Positions 1-7,535 of a stretch of DNA of 61,116 bases are shown in pieces. Under the pieces are notes generated by a model that did not search any database, had not been told where the DNA came from, and saw nothing but the letters and a program-made list of their open reading frames with translations. Position 1 is the first letter of the stretch, and each line of letters starts with the position of its first letter. The position numbers were made by a program, and so were the translations under genes. The DNA is from a virus, in IMG/VR virus record IMGVR_UViG_3300030106_004626, positions 1-61,116 of that record; one strand, 5' to 3'.

Positions 1-450
1 GCCCCCCTCGATCGGAGTCATAATGTCGAAGGGAATGATCCCCTGCCTTCGCATCTCCAGCTTGGCAGCTTCGTTCTCATCTTCCAGTTCGGCATTGATG
101 ACGAGATCGCCAGCAACATTACACGCATCCCATGTCTGGTCTGGGTTGAGCCATGGGATAAAGATCCTCGCGCCATTGAAGGGCCGGAACCTAGCAGGGT
201 GACAGTAAATGATATGCTTGTTCTCGTGACCAACTACATACGCCGCCTCGGAAGGCTTGCGCTTGTTGATCTCTTCCTCGTTGTAATACCCGAACCGCCC
301 ATCGGTGCAAGCCAAGGGAACGTCTCGCGTTGACTTAATCCCTCGGTAGCAAGGACGAGCAGTGAACCCGTTCCACTTGTGGAGGTCGCGGATGCCAACC
401 TCAAGGGGGGATTTCCCCCTTGGGTCTAGTTCAATGAATGATGACGGCAT
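1..450 (-). CDS. Metallopeptidase-VWA protein, N-terminal part (redundant copy)
   Basis: This is the first 150 codons of the gene described at 59575-61017, repeated because the ends overlap; it runs off the left edge. It contains the HENKH metallopeptidase motif but not the VWA domain. The ATG at 450 lies 6 nt after a -10-like hexamer, so the start is well supported. It should be read as one gene across the junction, not as a second copy. Confidence 0.9.
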   Translation of the reverse strand, partial: MPSSFIELDPRGKSPLEVGIRDLHKWNGFTARPCYRGIKSTRDVPLACTDGRFGYYNEEEINKRKPSEAAYVVGHENKHIIYCHPARFRPFNGARIFIPWLNPDQTWDACNVAGDLVINAELEDENEAAKLEMRRQGIIPFDIMTPIEGG

Positions 451-485
451 AGTTATAATGTAGGAAATGTTTTAGCAGGTTGCAA
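451..485 (-). promoter_or_regulatory. Leaderless promoter of the metallopeptidase-VWA gene
   Basis: On the minus strand: TTGCAA (480-485), 17-nt spacer, TACATT (457-462), then 6 nt to ATG. Transcription would be expected to start at the A of the start codon. The 18-bp element at 483-500 overlaps the -35. The same site is present at 61018-61052 in the right-hand copy. Confidence 0.65.
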
Positions 486-505
486 GACCTTTTAGAAATT
501 ATTTA

Positions 506-1447
506 TCACAGCCCCGCAGCAGCCATCCGGTCGGAGAGATTCTCGTAGGTCTCGTTCCATTCCTTAGCAGTCTCCTTTCGCTCGGCTGGATCGAGGTCAA
601 CCACATCCAGTCCATCAACCATACTGGCAACCGTGTTAGCCGCAGTCTCCAGCTCGGGGAGGTTCAAGAAGTTTCTCGCCTTAACATCAGCGACCAGATC
701 TTTCAGCCCTTCAAACTTCTCAGGGCGGAGGCGAGTCTTCTTGCCGTTGGCGGTCTTGCCATTAGCTGCCTCCAGTCTCTCGATGCAACTGGACACGGCG
801 TCAAGGAGGCTTTCAACTGGACGCCCGTGGGCCTCCATCATCTTTCGCTCGGTGGCTTTCTCGGCCATGCGTCTTACCCTAGTGGCAGTCTCGGCCAGTG
901 CAGTGTTCACCCAAGCTGAATCAGACAGAGTAGACTCAACATCGAAACCGAACTCGGTCCGCTTCATAAACTTCTTGAGGGAGGGGAACTTGAATCCCTC
1001 CCCGTAAACGTCAAGGTCATCCGCCCCGCGATCTTTCAACATCTCCCACTCATCGCTGATCCGCTTCACGGCTCGCTCGAAGCGGGGTTCAAATGACCGG
1101 ACCACTGATTCAAAGTGCTCAAACGAATCGAGCTTCACAATGTAGCCATTGGCACGGCCAATCTTGCTCAGGCCCTTGTAGCCTTTGTCGAGGTCTCTCC
1201 TCGTCGCATGGCGCTTGAACTCGGCGGACAGGTTGCGGAGATCTCCGATTGCAGTCCCAGCCGTGGGGACAAACTTGGACGAAGCATGAATGAGCTTCTT
1301 GATTTCTTCCCGCTTGTGAATGGGAACGTGCTTCAGGAGTTCCTTGACCATCGCATCGTTCTTCTTAGACACGGTGACGTTGGGAACTCGGAGGGATATC
1401 TCAACCACAGAGTTGAGATCGCTAGTGTTAAATTTCATAGTTGGCAT
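506..1447 (-). CDS. DUF3150-like protein, partner of the MoxR ATPase and VWA genes
   Basis: A 313-residue, mainly helical, charged soluble protein without signal peptide or membrane segment. Composition and position between a MoxR-type ATPase gene (1492-2688) and a metallopeptidase-VWA gene (61017/450) match the DUF3150-type proteins that often accompany such pairs in phages and plasmids; the family assignment is from recall and not alignment. Its role is unknown; an adaptor or substrate for the ATPase-VWA pair is an inference. The first ATG is preferred over the one three codons later because it lies exactly 6 nt after the -10 of a near-perfect promoter. Confidence 0.6.
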   Translation of the reverse strand: MPTMKFNTSDLNSVVEISLRVPNVTVSKKNDAMVKELLKHVPIHKREEIKKLIHASSKFVPTAGTAIGDLRNLSAEFKRHATRRDLDKGYKGLSKIGRANGYIVKLDSFEHFESVVRSFEPRFERAVKRISDEWEMLKDRGADDLDVYGEGFKFPSLKKFMKRTEFGFDVESTLSDSAWVNTALAETATRVRRMAEKATERKMMEAHGRPVESLLDAVSSCIERLEAANGKTANGKKTRLRPEKFEGLKDLVADVKARNFLNLPELETAANTVASMVDGLDVVDLDPAERKETAKEWNETYENLSDRMAAAGL

Positions 1448-1482
1448 AGTGGGATATTAATTTCTCCAGTTAAGGTTGTCAA
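1448..1482 (-). promoter_or_regulatory. Leaderless consensus sigma-70 promoter of the DUF3150-like gene
   Basis: TTGACA (1477-1482), 17-nt spacer, TAATAT (1454-1459), 6 nt, ATG. This is close to a perfect sigma-70 promoter, and the predicted +1 is the A of ATG. No Shine-Dalgarno can fit between the -10 and the start. Confidence 0.8.
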
Positions 1483-1491
1483 TAATTTCTA

Positions 1492-2688
1492 TCAGTTTTT
1501 TACGAGGCCGGTCAACTGCTTGGCATTCTCATGGAAAATGATTGGGTTGTCTTCCTCGGGATCGGACGGCGTGGAGTGGGCCTTGAGCGTGGAGAATGTC
1601 CACGCCCCCAGTTCAGCGGAGCACTCCTTGAAAAGGTCGAACGCCCAGTCCCAGAGACCGCTGACGATCGCCGCCGCCTTGTCATCTCCAGCCTCGTTCA
1701 GGCATACCCTGACCGCTGCGAACGCAAGGGCCGGATGCTTGTGCTTGGGGATGTTTGAAATCTTTTTCTTCCCCGCTCGGATAGCGGACAACTCAGGCCC
1801 TACCTCCAGCACGGTGTGAATAAGGTTGGCAATATCTTTGCAGATCATCTCGGGGATACTGCTGCTTGCTCGGCGAACGAACTCATCAGGGTCACCCTTG
1901 ATTGAATCGAAGGTGGGGTAGGCTTTCAAGACTCCCTCCCATGACCGACCGGAGCAGACAGGCCCGCCCACATATCTTCCTTCTGGTCCCTTCCATGGAT
2001 CAACCCCCTCGCCGTCGGTCTCCACGCCCTTGGAAAAGAACTCAAGATACTGCCAGATAGGACTGGCGGCATAGGCAGAGAAGTAATCGAGGAATTCTTC
2101 CACGGTCAAGACCCAGTTGAAGAGGGCGAGGCGAGCCGCTTCTGGCTTAGTGAACTCACGCTTCGCAGTGGTATCGGATTCTCTCCCGTTTGCAGTGAGC
2201 ATGATCTTGACGTTCGGCCCGAGAGCGTGAGTCCCGATATATCTCTTCACACCCTTGGGGGCATACCATGTGGGGCGGAGTGCGTGGAGCACGGGGTCTT
2301 CGTAGGTCAGGGCCTCATCGAAAACCCAGAGCACCTTCTTGTCCCCGATCAGGGCCTCGGTCGGTGCCTCCTTGGGCTGGGCTGGGCGGAGAACGAAGTC
2401 CCCTTTGCCAGTCGTATCGAAGGGCATATCAACTCCAATGAGCATCTCCTCATGGACACCCTTGAAATTAGAAATTAATATCCCGCCTTCACAGGCAGGG
2501 TCGAGAAGTTCGGGCATCGTCACCTGTCTCGGAGGGATGCCCAATTCTTTGGCAACGGTAAAGGTCGAGGTGGTCTTCCCGCTCCCCGTATCACCGAGAT
2601 AGGCGAGGGGCCGATCGGAGTCCCGAGAGAACTCAACGTCTCCTTTGACGGTGGAGAAGCCGGACTTAGCAAGTTTTAATGATGGCAT
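1492..2688 (-). CDS. MoxR-type AAA+ ATPase
   Basis: 398 residues. Walker A is GDTGSGKT at residues 32-39, and a Walker B of the form VLWVFDE follows near residues 118-124. A later stretch with TANGR resembles the sensor-1 asparagine region of MoxR/CobS-like ATPases. ATPases of this class act as oligomeric remodelling machines and usually work with a VWA-domain protein, which here is encoded two genes on (61017-59575), with a DUF3150-like gene between. Each of the three has its own promoter and not a shared operon leader. The target is unknown; CobS-type cobalt chelation is a common but unlikely label. The start is fixed by the promoter 6 nt upstream. Confidence 0.75.
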   Translation of the reverse strand: MPSLKLAKSGFSTVKGDVEFSRDSDRPLAYLGDTGSGKTTSTFTVAKELGIPPRQVTMPELLDPACEGGILISNFKGVHEEMLIGVDMPFDTTGKGDFVLRPAQPKEAPTEALIGDKKVLWVFDEALTYEDPVLHALRPTWYAPKGVKRYIGTHALGPNVKIMLTANGRESDTTAKREFTKPEAARLALFNWVLTVEEFLDYFSAYAASPIWQYLEFFSKGVETDGEGVDPWKGPEGRYVGGPVCSGRSWEGVLKAYPTFDSIKGDPDEFVRRASSSIPEMICKDIANLIHTVLEVGPELSAIRAGKKKISNIPKHKHPALAFAAVRVCLNEAGDDKAAAIVSGLWDWAFDLFKECSAELGAWTFSTLKAHSTPSDPEEDNPIIFHENAKQLTGLVKN

Positions 2689-2723
2689 AGTTGAAGGCTA
2701 AATTAGATTTTTAATTGCGTCAA
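2689..2723 (-). promoter_or_regulatory. Leaderless promoter of the MoxR-type ATPase gene
   Basis: TTGACG (2718-2723), 17-nt spacer, TAGCCT (2695-2700), 6 nt, ATG. The -35 surroundings (ATTATTGAC) match those of the DUF3150-like promoter, which suggests a duplicated promoter type. Confidence 0.7.
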
Positions 2724-2729
2724 TAATTT

Positions 2730-2924
2730 TTATATCTTTTTTTTCTCAAGGCGGTCAACGGTTTTCCAGACGGCGTGTGCCACCTGCTCGTCAGTCAGGC
2801 GCGGGAGTCCCTGCATCTCCAGTTCATTCTGGACAGTAGTGATGATCCCAAGTCCGAAGACGAGGGCATTGTTCACCGCGCTATCAAGTACGGATTGCTG
2901 GCTAGGGGTGAGGGGTTCAATCAT
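2730..2924 (-). CDS. Small hypothetical protein
   Basis: 64 residues, soluble and helical, ending in a lysine cluster. It overlaps the end of the preceding gene (2917-3111) by 8 bases, so the two are probably translated together. An AACCTGAA motif lies 17 nt upstream of the ATG, inside the upstream coding region. No family recognised. Confidence 0.6.
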   Translation of the reverse strand: MIEPLTPSQQSVLDSAVNNALVFGLGIITTVQNELEMQGLPRLTDEQVAHAVWKTVDRLEKKKI

Positions 2925-3111
2925 TATCTCGACTTTTAATATTCAGGTTAAGCATTCTCCGGTCGGTTCCTTCTGGAGGCAAGGTCGGTTCCAGTTCGTA
3001 GTCCATGTTGACCCCGTCGAAAGAGTCACCATTAACTGTGACCTCCGCATCAGATACATCAAAGATGGCACCGTAATACCGGAGGCAGTTGATCAAGTTC
3101 GGTATGTTCAT
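2917..3111 (-). CDS. Small hypothetical protein
   Basis: 64 residues, acidic, no membrane segment and no recognised family. It is the first gene of a two-gene unit with 2730-2924. The ATG sits 6 nt after a TATTCT -10, so its mRNA is predicted to be leaderless. Confidence 0.6.
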   Translation of the reverse strand: MNIPNLINCLRYYGAIFDVSDAEVTVNGDSFDGVNMDYELEPTLPPEGTDRRMLNLNIKSRDND

Positions 3112-3160
3112 AATTATAGAATAAGAATAATGGGTTTAAGCTCAAGAACTATTTTGTATT
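3112..3160 (-). promoter_or_regulatory. Leaderless promoter with conserved upstream element
   Basis: TTGAGC (3140-3145), 16-nt spacer, TATTCT (3118-3123), 6 nt, ATG of 2917-3111. The 18-bp element AATACAAAATAGTTCTTG (minus strand, 3143-3160) overlaps the -35 and is identical to the copy at 4607-4624. Confidence 0.65.
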
Positions 3161-3401
3161 AGTTGTAATTGGATTGGACATTGTCTCTTGCAACCCAACG
3201 TGAGGTAGCGGTAATAAGTAAGACTGGTTGCCCTCCCTCCTGATCAAAATCAGGATCATCATCGCGGAGTCTCGCAAAGCAATCGATAGATTCAAACGTA
3301 TCATCCACTAGGTTATGGATAGTCACGTTTGTTTTTCGTTGCTCGGGGGTCAAATTTTGTAACCAAGCAAGTAAATCTTGATAGGTTCTTTTCGGACTCA
3401 T
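3159..3401 (-). CDS. Hypothetical protein
   Basis: 80 residues. The N-terminal part reads like a small helical domain (KRTYQDLLAWLQNLTPEQ), followed by an acidic stretch. No family recognised. Four heptad repeats of TGAACCC separate it from the stop of 3433-3783, so translation depends on a short repetitive leader with no Shine-Dalgarno. Confidence 0.6.
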   Translation of the reverse strand: MSPKRTYQDLLAWLQNLTPEQRKTNVTIHNLVDDTFESIDCFARLRDDDPDFDQEGGQPVLLITATSRWVARDNVQSNYN

Positions 3402-3407
3402 TTATCG

Positions 3408-3437
3408 GGGTTCAGGGTTCAGGGTTCAGGGTTCAGA
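3408..3437 (-). repeat. Heptanucleotide tandem repeat in the leader of gene 3159-3401
   Basis: TGAACCC is repeated four times on the minus strand. The first copy includes the TGA stop of 3433-3783 and the last ends about 6 nt before the ATG at 3401. Copy-number slippage would change the distance between stop and start without altering a reading frame. Confidence 0.85.
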
Positions 3438-3783
3438 AAGGGGACTCAGCTTGGGCGAGGTCCGCGAAAGAAGCAGGAGTCGCGCCCTTCTTCACGGTGT
3501 AACCGTCCACTTCATCAAAGCTGGACACATCGTCGTTGTGGAACCACCGCTCACGACCGTCTTCCGCCGTTGCCCTAGTGAAGTGATCGATGACACTCTG
3601 CGATTCAAATCGCAGCGCAAACTCTAAAGCATCCTCCTCGCGCTCGAATTCATACCATTCATTGAACGGGGATGACCCGCTAGTGACGGCGTGGAAGAAG
3701 TGGCCAAATGACTTGTTGAAGACACATCCCCAAAACCATTCGGGCTGGTGGGATTGCTTTGCGTAGTTAAGTAGTTCACTCAT
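3433..3783 (-). CDS. Hypothetical protein
   Basis: 116 residues rich in aromatic residues (PEWFWGCVFNKSFGHFF), with no membrane helix long enough to call and no recognised family. It belongs to the closely packed set of minus-strand genes at 2.7-6.3 kb. An AACCTGAACC motif lies just upstream of its ATG. Confidence 0.6.
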   Translation of the reverse strand: MSELLNYAKQSHQPEWFWGCVFNKSFGHFFHAVTSGSSPFNEWYEFEREEDALEFALRFESQSVIDHFTRATAEDGRERWFHNDDVSSFDEVDGYTVKKGATPASFADLAQAESPF

Positions 3784-3815
3784 TGGTTTAGTGGTTCAGG
3801 TTTCGGGGTTCAGGG

Positions 3816-4001
3816 TTAGTGAGGAAAGCCTAGCACTGAGACATCAGAGACGTTTTTTCCTACGAAGCGCACGACAAATTCAAGAGGCTCCTCGGAGAGA
3901 AGATCCTTGGCTACAATTTCCCCATCCTTTACGGACAGGCTGAAGCCGCCGTCCACCGCCGCAGTTTCTAGGTGGGATAGGATTTGATCGATTCTATACA
4001 T
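3816..4001 (-). CDS. Small hypothetical protein
   Basis: 61 residues from the ATG at 4001; an in-frame start at 4046 would overlap the upstream gene. The internal start is preferred because it follows the stop of 4012-4233 by a normal gap and is preceded by AACCTGAAGC. Acidic, soluble, unknown function. Confidence 0.55.
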   Translation of the reverse strand: MYRIDQILSHLETAAVDGGFSLSVKDGEIVAKDLLSEEPLEFVVRFVGKNVSDVSVLGFPH

Positions 4002-4011
4002 CGTTAGTGCT

Positions 4012-4233
4012 TCAGGTTGCGTTACGTTCTTTGAGGATCTCATCAATGGCTTCTGCTTTCCCCTCCAGCCTGTTCAGTACGCCTCTGGGATCTTCAGGGA
4101 ACTCATCAAGGATCGCTCGCACACGAGTGATGTCCTCGTAGCATTTATCACGTTCCTTGCGGAGACGAGCAGTGGGGCACGAGTAAAGGAATTTAAGCAG
4201 CGACAAGTTTTCTTTTTCTTCTGTTGATAACAC
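4012..4233 (-). CDS. Small helical hypothetical protein
   Basis: 73 residues beginning with GTG. Charged and largely helical (probable coiled coil around LLKFLYSCPTARLRKERDKC). An AACCTGAACC motif precedes the start and forms the last codons of the upstream gene 4242-4574. No family recognised. Confidence 0.55.
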   Translation of the reverse strand: MLSTEEKENLSLLKFLYSCPTARLRKERDKCYEDITRVRAILDEFPEDPRGVLNRLEGKAEAIDEILKERNAT

Positions 4234-4241
4234 GGTTCTTC

Positions 4242-4574
4242 TTAGTGGTTCAGGTTGGGGTCATTGTCCATTGCCTCCCGAGCCTCGGCCTCACGCTCGT
4301 CGAACCATTCGTCAAGAGCGGGGTCGGGGGGAGTGACAGCTTCCAGCTTCGCGATCTCTTCAAAGACAGACCGCTCATCGTAATCGTTGTAGGCCCTCGG
4401 CCCATCGTCCAGCATCATGCGGAGATCGGCGGGGTCCATGGGCTTGAGGGATGGGGCCGGAGCAGAAGCCTCCCCCGATTCCTTGGGTGATTCGGAGGAG
4501 GCATGATGCCCAGTTCCACCTGTAAAGATTTTAGTGAGGGCGTTGTGAACTGAGAAGGGGGCGTTGTCAGGCAT
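4242..4574 (-). CDS. Hypothetical acidic protein
   Basis: 110 residues with a Ser/Pro/Ala-rich, probably disordered N-terminal half and a strongly acidic C-terminus. It starts MPD, as do the products of 5321-5614, 5994-6332 and 6435-7034. The start is 6 nt after a -10 hexamer. Function unknown. Confidence 0.6.
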   Translation of the reverse strand: MPDNAPFSVHNALTKIFTGGTGHHASSESPKESGEASAPAPSLKPMDPADLRMMLDDGPRAYNDYDERSVFEEIAKLEAVTPPDPALDEWFDEREAEAREAMDNDPNLNH

Positions 4575-4624
4575 GGTTTTAAGGTAAGAAATTAATGAGG
4601 GGATAACAAGAACTATTTTGTATT
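4575..4624 (-). promoter_or_regulatory. Leaderless promoter with conserved upstream element
   Basis: TTGTTA (4604-4609), 17-nt spacer, TACCTT (4581-4586), 6 nt, ATG at 4574. The 18-bp element at 4607-4624 abuts the -35 and doubles as the last codons and stop of gene 4613-5059. Confidence 0.6.
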
Positions 4625-5059
4625 TTTTTCAGAAAGAGAAAGACCCGCCGCTTTTACTGAGTCATCTTCGATGGCAGCGATCTCATCGTAGGCGTCACCC
4701 CATGGGCCGTAGGTCTCATGCTCTACCAGAGCCTCAAGCATCTCAGCGTAGGTGTATTCATAGAAGGGATACTTGTCAGGGTTCACACCACCGAGCTTAA
4801 AGTATCGGGGTGCAGGGAGCAGTCCGCCCCTGCCATTGGCAAGGTCAATGACCAGTCCCATCTCCCTGTTGAAAAGAAAGGCATGGCCGAATCGGACTCC
4901 CTCGATGGGGCCTCCCCCAGCGCACATTGTATGGACGAGGGTCCATGAATTGCGCTTGTCGGGGAGACCGAACTCAGTCCACCTGTTCTCCATGAAGGAG
5001 TTCACAGCAGACTCGTAGCAGTCGCCGAGATCCTTTGTATATTCGACGGCTACCGACAC
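4613..5059 (-). CDS. Hypothetical protein with possible Cys-His-Asp arrangement
   Basis: 148 residues, GTG start embedded in the end of gene 5050-5337 (GAGTGTCGGTAG), so probably translationally coupled. The order of conserved-looking residues (DCYES, later FGHAF, then VIDLAN) resembles a papain- or transglutaminase-like Cys-His-Asp triad, but this is only a pattern impression. No signal peptide. It could equally be a structural protein of unknown role. Confidence 0.55.
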   Translation of the reverse strand: MSVAVEYTKDLGDCYESAVNSFMENRWTEFGLPDKRNSWTLVHTMCAGGGPIEGVRFGHAFLFNREMGLVIDLANGRGGLLPAPRYFKLGGVNPDKYPFYEYTYAEMLEALVEHETYGPWGDAYDEIAAIEDDSVKAAGLSLSEKNTK

Positions 5060-5337
5060 TCGCTCAACGGTTTAGGGCTGAACCATCTGTCCCTCTCGAT
5101 CGGGAGACCGAGCGGACCACGGGCGGAGGCCAGTTCTGACAGGGAGAAGTAGCCGAGTTCCTTGTCGAAGCCATCGACAAGGCCGAAGAACCGATCCTCG
5201 CCATCGAACTCGGTCGCATACCAAGTCCAGTTGGAGTCCGGTGTGAAGAACTTGGCGACCGCAGTTGGGTCTTCGTCCTTCTCAGTTGAGTAGAGTGGGG
5301 GCAGCTTGGCCCTCAGTTCTTTAGTTAGCAGTTTCAT
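5050..5337 (-). CDS. Hypothetical protein
   Basis: 95 residues, soluble, aromatic-rich in the middle (NWTWYATEF). It overlaps both its neighbours (upstream 5321-5614, downstream 4613-5059), which indicates one transcription unit. No family recognised. Confidence 0.6.
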   Translation of the reverse strand: MKLLTKELRAKLPPLYSTEKDEDPTAVAKFFTPDSNWTWYATEFDGEDRFFGLVDGFDKELGYFSLSELASARGPLGLPIERDRWFSPKPLSECR

Positions 5338-5614
5338 AAAGTGATTCGATGTGATCGTTCAGATGATCGAGAAAGTTTTCCAGCGCCGCCTCGTGATGAG
5401 ACCGCTCTCTCCGCGCCTCGCCCCACTCATCAGTGGTGAAGTAGTCACGGGGGTGGAACTCGATTGCCTCACTCGCGGTGAGGGCATCGGCCACGGCGTC
5501 ACGGGCGGCGAGGTATCCTTTCAGTAAAGTCTCGCGATGTGTCCCGCCCAAGTGGACAGTCGGGAGAGCGAATCGAAGGAAAGGGGGGTAATGGCAGTGA
5601 ACGTAATCAGGCAT
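5321..5614 (-). CDS. Hypothetical protein
   Basis: 97 residues with a His-rich N-terminal segment and a helical acidic remainder. Its ATG follows TACTCT by 6 nt as in the leaderless genes nearby, but no good -35 is visible at the right distance. First gene of the 5614-4613 unit. Function unknown. Confidence 0.6.
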   Translation of the reverse strand: MPDYVHCHYPPFLRFALPTVHLGGTHRETLLKGYLAARDAVADALTASEAIEFHPRDYFTTDEWGEARRERSHHEAALENFLDHLNDHIESLYETAN

Positions 5615-5676
5615 GGTCTTAGAGTAAGAAAGGTTTTAACAAAAGGCGAGCATAAAATGAAATTATTTTACAGGAG

Positions 5677-5970
5677 TTAGTCCGGCAGTTCCTCCGGCTC
5701 AGGTTCACGGCAACGCTCCATCGCATCCCGCTTCAAGCCCCACTCATACTCATCCGCAATGGCGTCACGCTCTACCGTTGCTCGGCTCGGGGGAGCCAGC
5801 TCAGGCCAAGCCGCATCCCGTTCTTCGAGAGTGTCGTAGGTGAGAAGTTCAGCACCGGATCGAAGGGCGCGGAGGTAACGATCCGCCTCGGCCCTTTCGC
5901 GAGTAGTGAAACGGACGAACCGGATCGACGGGTCAGGATAGGTGGGGAAGGTAACTACGTAGTAGGACAT
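5677..5970 (-). CDS. Hypothetical protein
   Basis: 97 residues, beta-rich at the N-terminus (MSYYVVTFPTYPDPSIRFVRF) and Glu/Pro-rich at the end. AACCTGAA occurs upstream of the start, across the stop of gene 5994-6332. No recognised family. Confidence 0.6.
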   Translation of the reverse strand: MSYYVVTFPTYPDPSIRFVRFTTRERAEADRYLRALRSGAELLTYDTLEERDAAWPELAPPSRATVERDAIADEYEWGLKRDAMERCREPEPEELPD

Positions 5971-5993
5971 TATCTCAGTAATTGTTTTTCAGG

Positions 5994-6332
5994 TTAAAGG
6001 GCGAGCACTTCCCCGACACAGGACGGCGGGTCAGATCCTTTGTAGTGGGCCTCGCCTTTCTCGGTCAGGTAGAGCATCAGCTTGCCTCGGGTCGGGCGGT
6101 CGGCCTTGGCTCTCCTCTTTCTCTCTTTACGGTAGGCAAGCACGGCTTCATCGAACGTCTCGTAGTGTCGCAGCTTCGTAGGCTCTGGGTTTGGCTCGGG
6201 GAGATTGTCCGGCATGAACCACAGAACCGACACGTAGAAGTGTCCCGCCGCAGTGTAATAAGGGGCGGGATGTTCTGTCAGCCATCCGAACTCGGGGCGG
6301 TAGGCATTGGGGTGATTAAACATATCAGGCAC
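5994..6332 (-). CDS. Hypothetical protein (GTG start)
   Basis: 112 residues from a GTG at 6332. That start is chosen over an ATG five codons upstream because GTG lies exactly 6 nt after a -10 hexamer (TATGGT) and gives the MPD N-terminus shared with nearby genes. Soluble, basic in the middle, unknown function. Confidence 0.55.
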   Translation of the reverse strand: MPDMFNHPNAYRPEFGWLTEHPAPYYTAAGHFYVSVLWFMPDNLPEPNPEPTKLRHYETFDEAVLAYRKERKRRAKADRPTRGKLMLYLTEKGEAHYKGSDPPSCVGEVLAL

Positions 6333-6381
6333 GGTTACACCATACACGGCGGGGACAGGGGAGCAAGAACATTCTGGTATT
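6333..6381 (-). promoter_or_regulatory. Leaderless promoter with conserved upstream element
   Basis: TTGCTC (6361-6366), 16-nt spacer, TATGGT (6339-6344), 6 nt, GTG at 6332. The 18-bp element occupies 6364-6381 and is fused to the terminator at 6395-6421. Confidence 0.65.
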
Positions 6382-6394
6382 ATTTTTACCTACG

Positions 6395-6421
6395 AAAAAG
6401 GCCCCGCCGAAGCAGGGCCTT
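6395..6421 (-). terminator. Rho-independent terminator after gene 6435-7034
   Basis: On the minus strand AAGGCCCTGC, a TTCG tetraloop and GCGGGGCCTT form a continuous 10-bp stem (one G-U pair) followed by a T run. C(UUCG)G is an unusually stable loop. The downstream promoter starts within 15 bases. Confidence 0.9.
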
Positions 6422-6434
6422 GAAGGGGCTGGGG

Positions 6435-7034
6435 TCAGGCAGCTTTCGGGAAGGAGAAGAACCCGAAGTTCTCATCCTTGTCAGAGGCGCTCACCTTCGC
6501 AGTGAATCTCACCTCCTTGGCACCATCTTTAACCGCCGCGACCAGACGAGCGGGGACCGTTCCCCAGAGACGATTGCCATCGGGCAGGGCCACCGTCATC
6601 TTGAGGGTCGCGTCATTGGCGGACCCCCGCCAGCCGTCAGAATACCTCGGGCTGGGAGCGAAGGGGTTGTCCTTCCATTTCTTGGAAACAACCTTGCCCT
6701 CGATCAGGAACCTCCGCTCATCGAGCGAGAAGTTCTCAGTCTCCTCGGTCGGAACGAGGTGCCCCGACTCAAGGAGCGGGGTAGGGGGAGCAGGTTTCAC
6801 GCTATCACTGGCGATCTTGTGGAGCCAGAAGCGGCGAGCTTCTGAGAACTTGTCGCCCCACTTCTTGAGGTCGGCGACGAGACCCTTGGCGAAGACACTC
6901 GCTTTTGGATCGGCGGAAATCGCAGCGGCTGCATCAGCATCCGTTGCGAACTTACTTGTGAAGCCCTTGACCTTGCGGCCCGTGGAAGTGGTCACGGCGG
7001 CGAAGGTGAGGGCGGATTTAGTTTTATCAGGCAC
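6435..7034 (-). CDS. Hypothetical protein, possible OB-like nucleic-acid-binding fold
   Basis: 199 residues from a GTG that sits 6 nt after TAATAT. The C-terminal half is beta-rich, with the pattern GTVPARL ... EVRFTAKV.AS.KDENFGFF near residues 155-195, which I have met in uncharacterised phage proteins next to replication genes; an OB-like fold is an inference. It is a single-gene unit with its own promoter and its own UUCG-loop terminator. Confidence 0.6.
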   Translation of the reverse strand: MPDKTKSALTFAAVTTSTGRKVKGFTSKFATDADAAAAISADPKASVFAKGLVADLKKWGDKFSEARRFWLHKIASDSVKPAPPTPLLESGHLVPTEETENFSLDERRFLIEGKVVSKKWKDNPFAPSPRYSDGWRGSANDATLKMTVALPDGNRLWGTVPARLVAAVKDGAKEVRFTAKVSASDKDENFGFFSFPKAA

Positions 7035-7083
7035 GACTGCATATTAGCAGGACCGCATAGGGGGTCAAGAACTTTCTAGTATT
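7035..7083 (-). promoter_or_regulatory. Leaderless promoter with conserved upstream element
   Basis: TTGACC (7063-7068), 16-nt spacer, TAATAT (7041-7046), 6 nt, GTG at 7034. The 18-bp element is at 7066-7083. This promoter is the strongest support for the GTG start. Confidence 0.75.
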
Positions 7084-7096
7084 ATTTTTACCTACG

Positions 7097-7124
7097 AAAA
7101 AGGCCCCGCAAAAAGCAGGGCCTT
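7097..7124 (-). terminator. Rho-independent terminator after gene 7150-7527
   Basis: The stem is the same as at 6398-6421 (AAGGCCCTGC / GCGGGGCCTT on the minus strand) with a five-base loop, followed by a T run. The block 7066-7109 repeats 6364-6407 with two mismatches, so terminator and next promoter travel together as one module. Confidence 0.9.
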
Positions 7125-7149
7125 GAGAGAGTGTCCTGTGGAACGTGGA

Positions 7150-7527
7150 CTATGGCTTGTTTAGCTTGTTCACGACCATGTGGACCGGACGATCCTCGTC
7201 GCCATCAACATAGCCAACCTTGGCCATGACCTTGACCGAGTCCGTTCTTTCAAACGCTGGGAGAAATCCCATCGCATCGAAGAACTTGTATCGGGTCGCA
7301 TGGCTCAGGAAACCGTCACCAGAATCGATGTCATAGGTGCCATCGAGAATCACAGAGTGGTAGCTCGTGCCATAAGGCGCAATCTCGGTGATCCTGCAAC
7401 CCCATGGGGCCGCATCCTCGCGGAGATTAAGATGGCTCGGGTGGAGTCTCATCCCCTCTTCAAGGGCGGAGACCTTTTCGTCAACCCAAGCGATTTTCAG
7501 CGCGGCTGGAAATTCAATCTTGCTCAT
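7150..7527 (-). CDS. Hypothetical protein with a strong Shine-Dalgarno
   Basis: 125 residues, soluble, no recognised family. Unlike most genes here it has a near-perfect ribosome binding site, AAGGAGGT at 7536-7543, 8 nt before the ATG. That fits its place as second gene of a two-gene unit behind the kinase (7579-8079), where a leaderless start is impossible. Confidence 0.65.
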   Translation of the reverse strand: MSKIEFPAALKIAWVDEKVSALEEGMRLHPSHLNLREDAAPWGCRITEIAPYGTSYHSVILDGTYDIDSGDGFLSHATRYKFFDAMGFLPAFERTDSVKVMAKVGYVDGDEDRPVHMVVNKLNKP

Positions 7528-7535
7528 TTGTTAAT

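Larger units (their letters stand above)
1..549. repeat. Terminal redundancy, left copy
   Basis: These bases match 60568-61116 except at position 3 (c versus a at 60570) and position 49 (t versus c at 60616). The second difference is synonymous in the VWA gene. The overlap makes the unit genome about 60,567 bp, either circular or terminally redundant. The mismatches argue against a simple k-mer overlap and fit either two slightly different templates or errors at contig ends. Confidence 0.95.

Noticed and set aside
1492-2688. CobS-type cobaltochelatase annotation for the AAA+ ATPase
   Set aside because: No cobalamin or tetrapyrrole gene is nearby. The partner is a metallopeptidase-VWA protein and a DUF3150-like protein, so a general MoxR label is safer.
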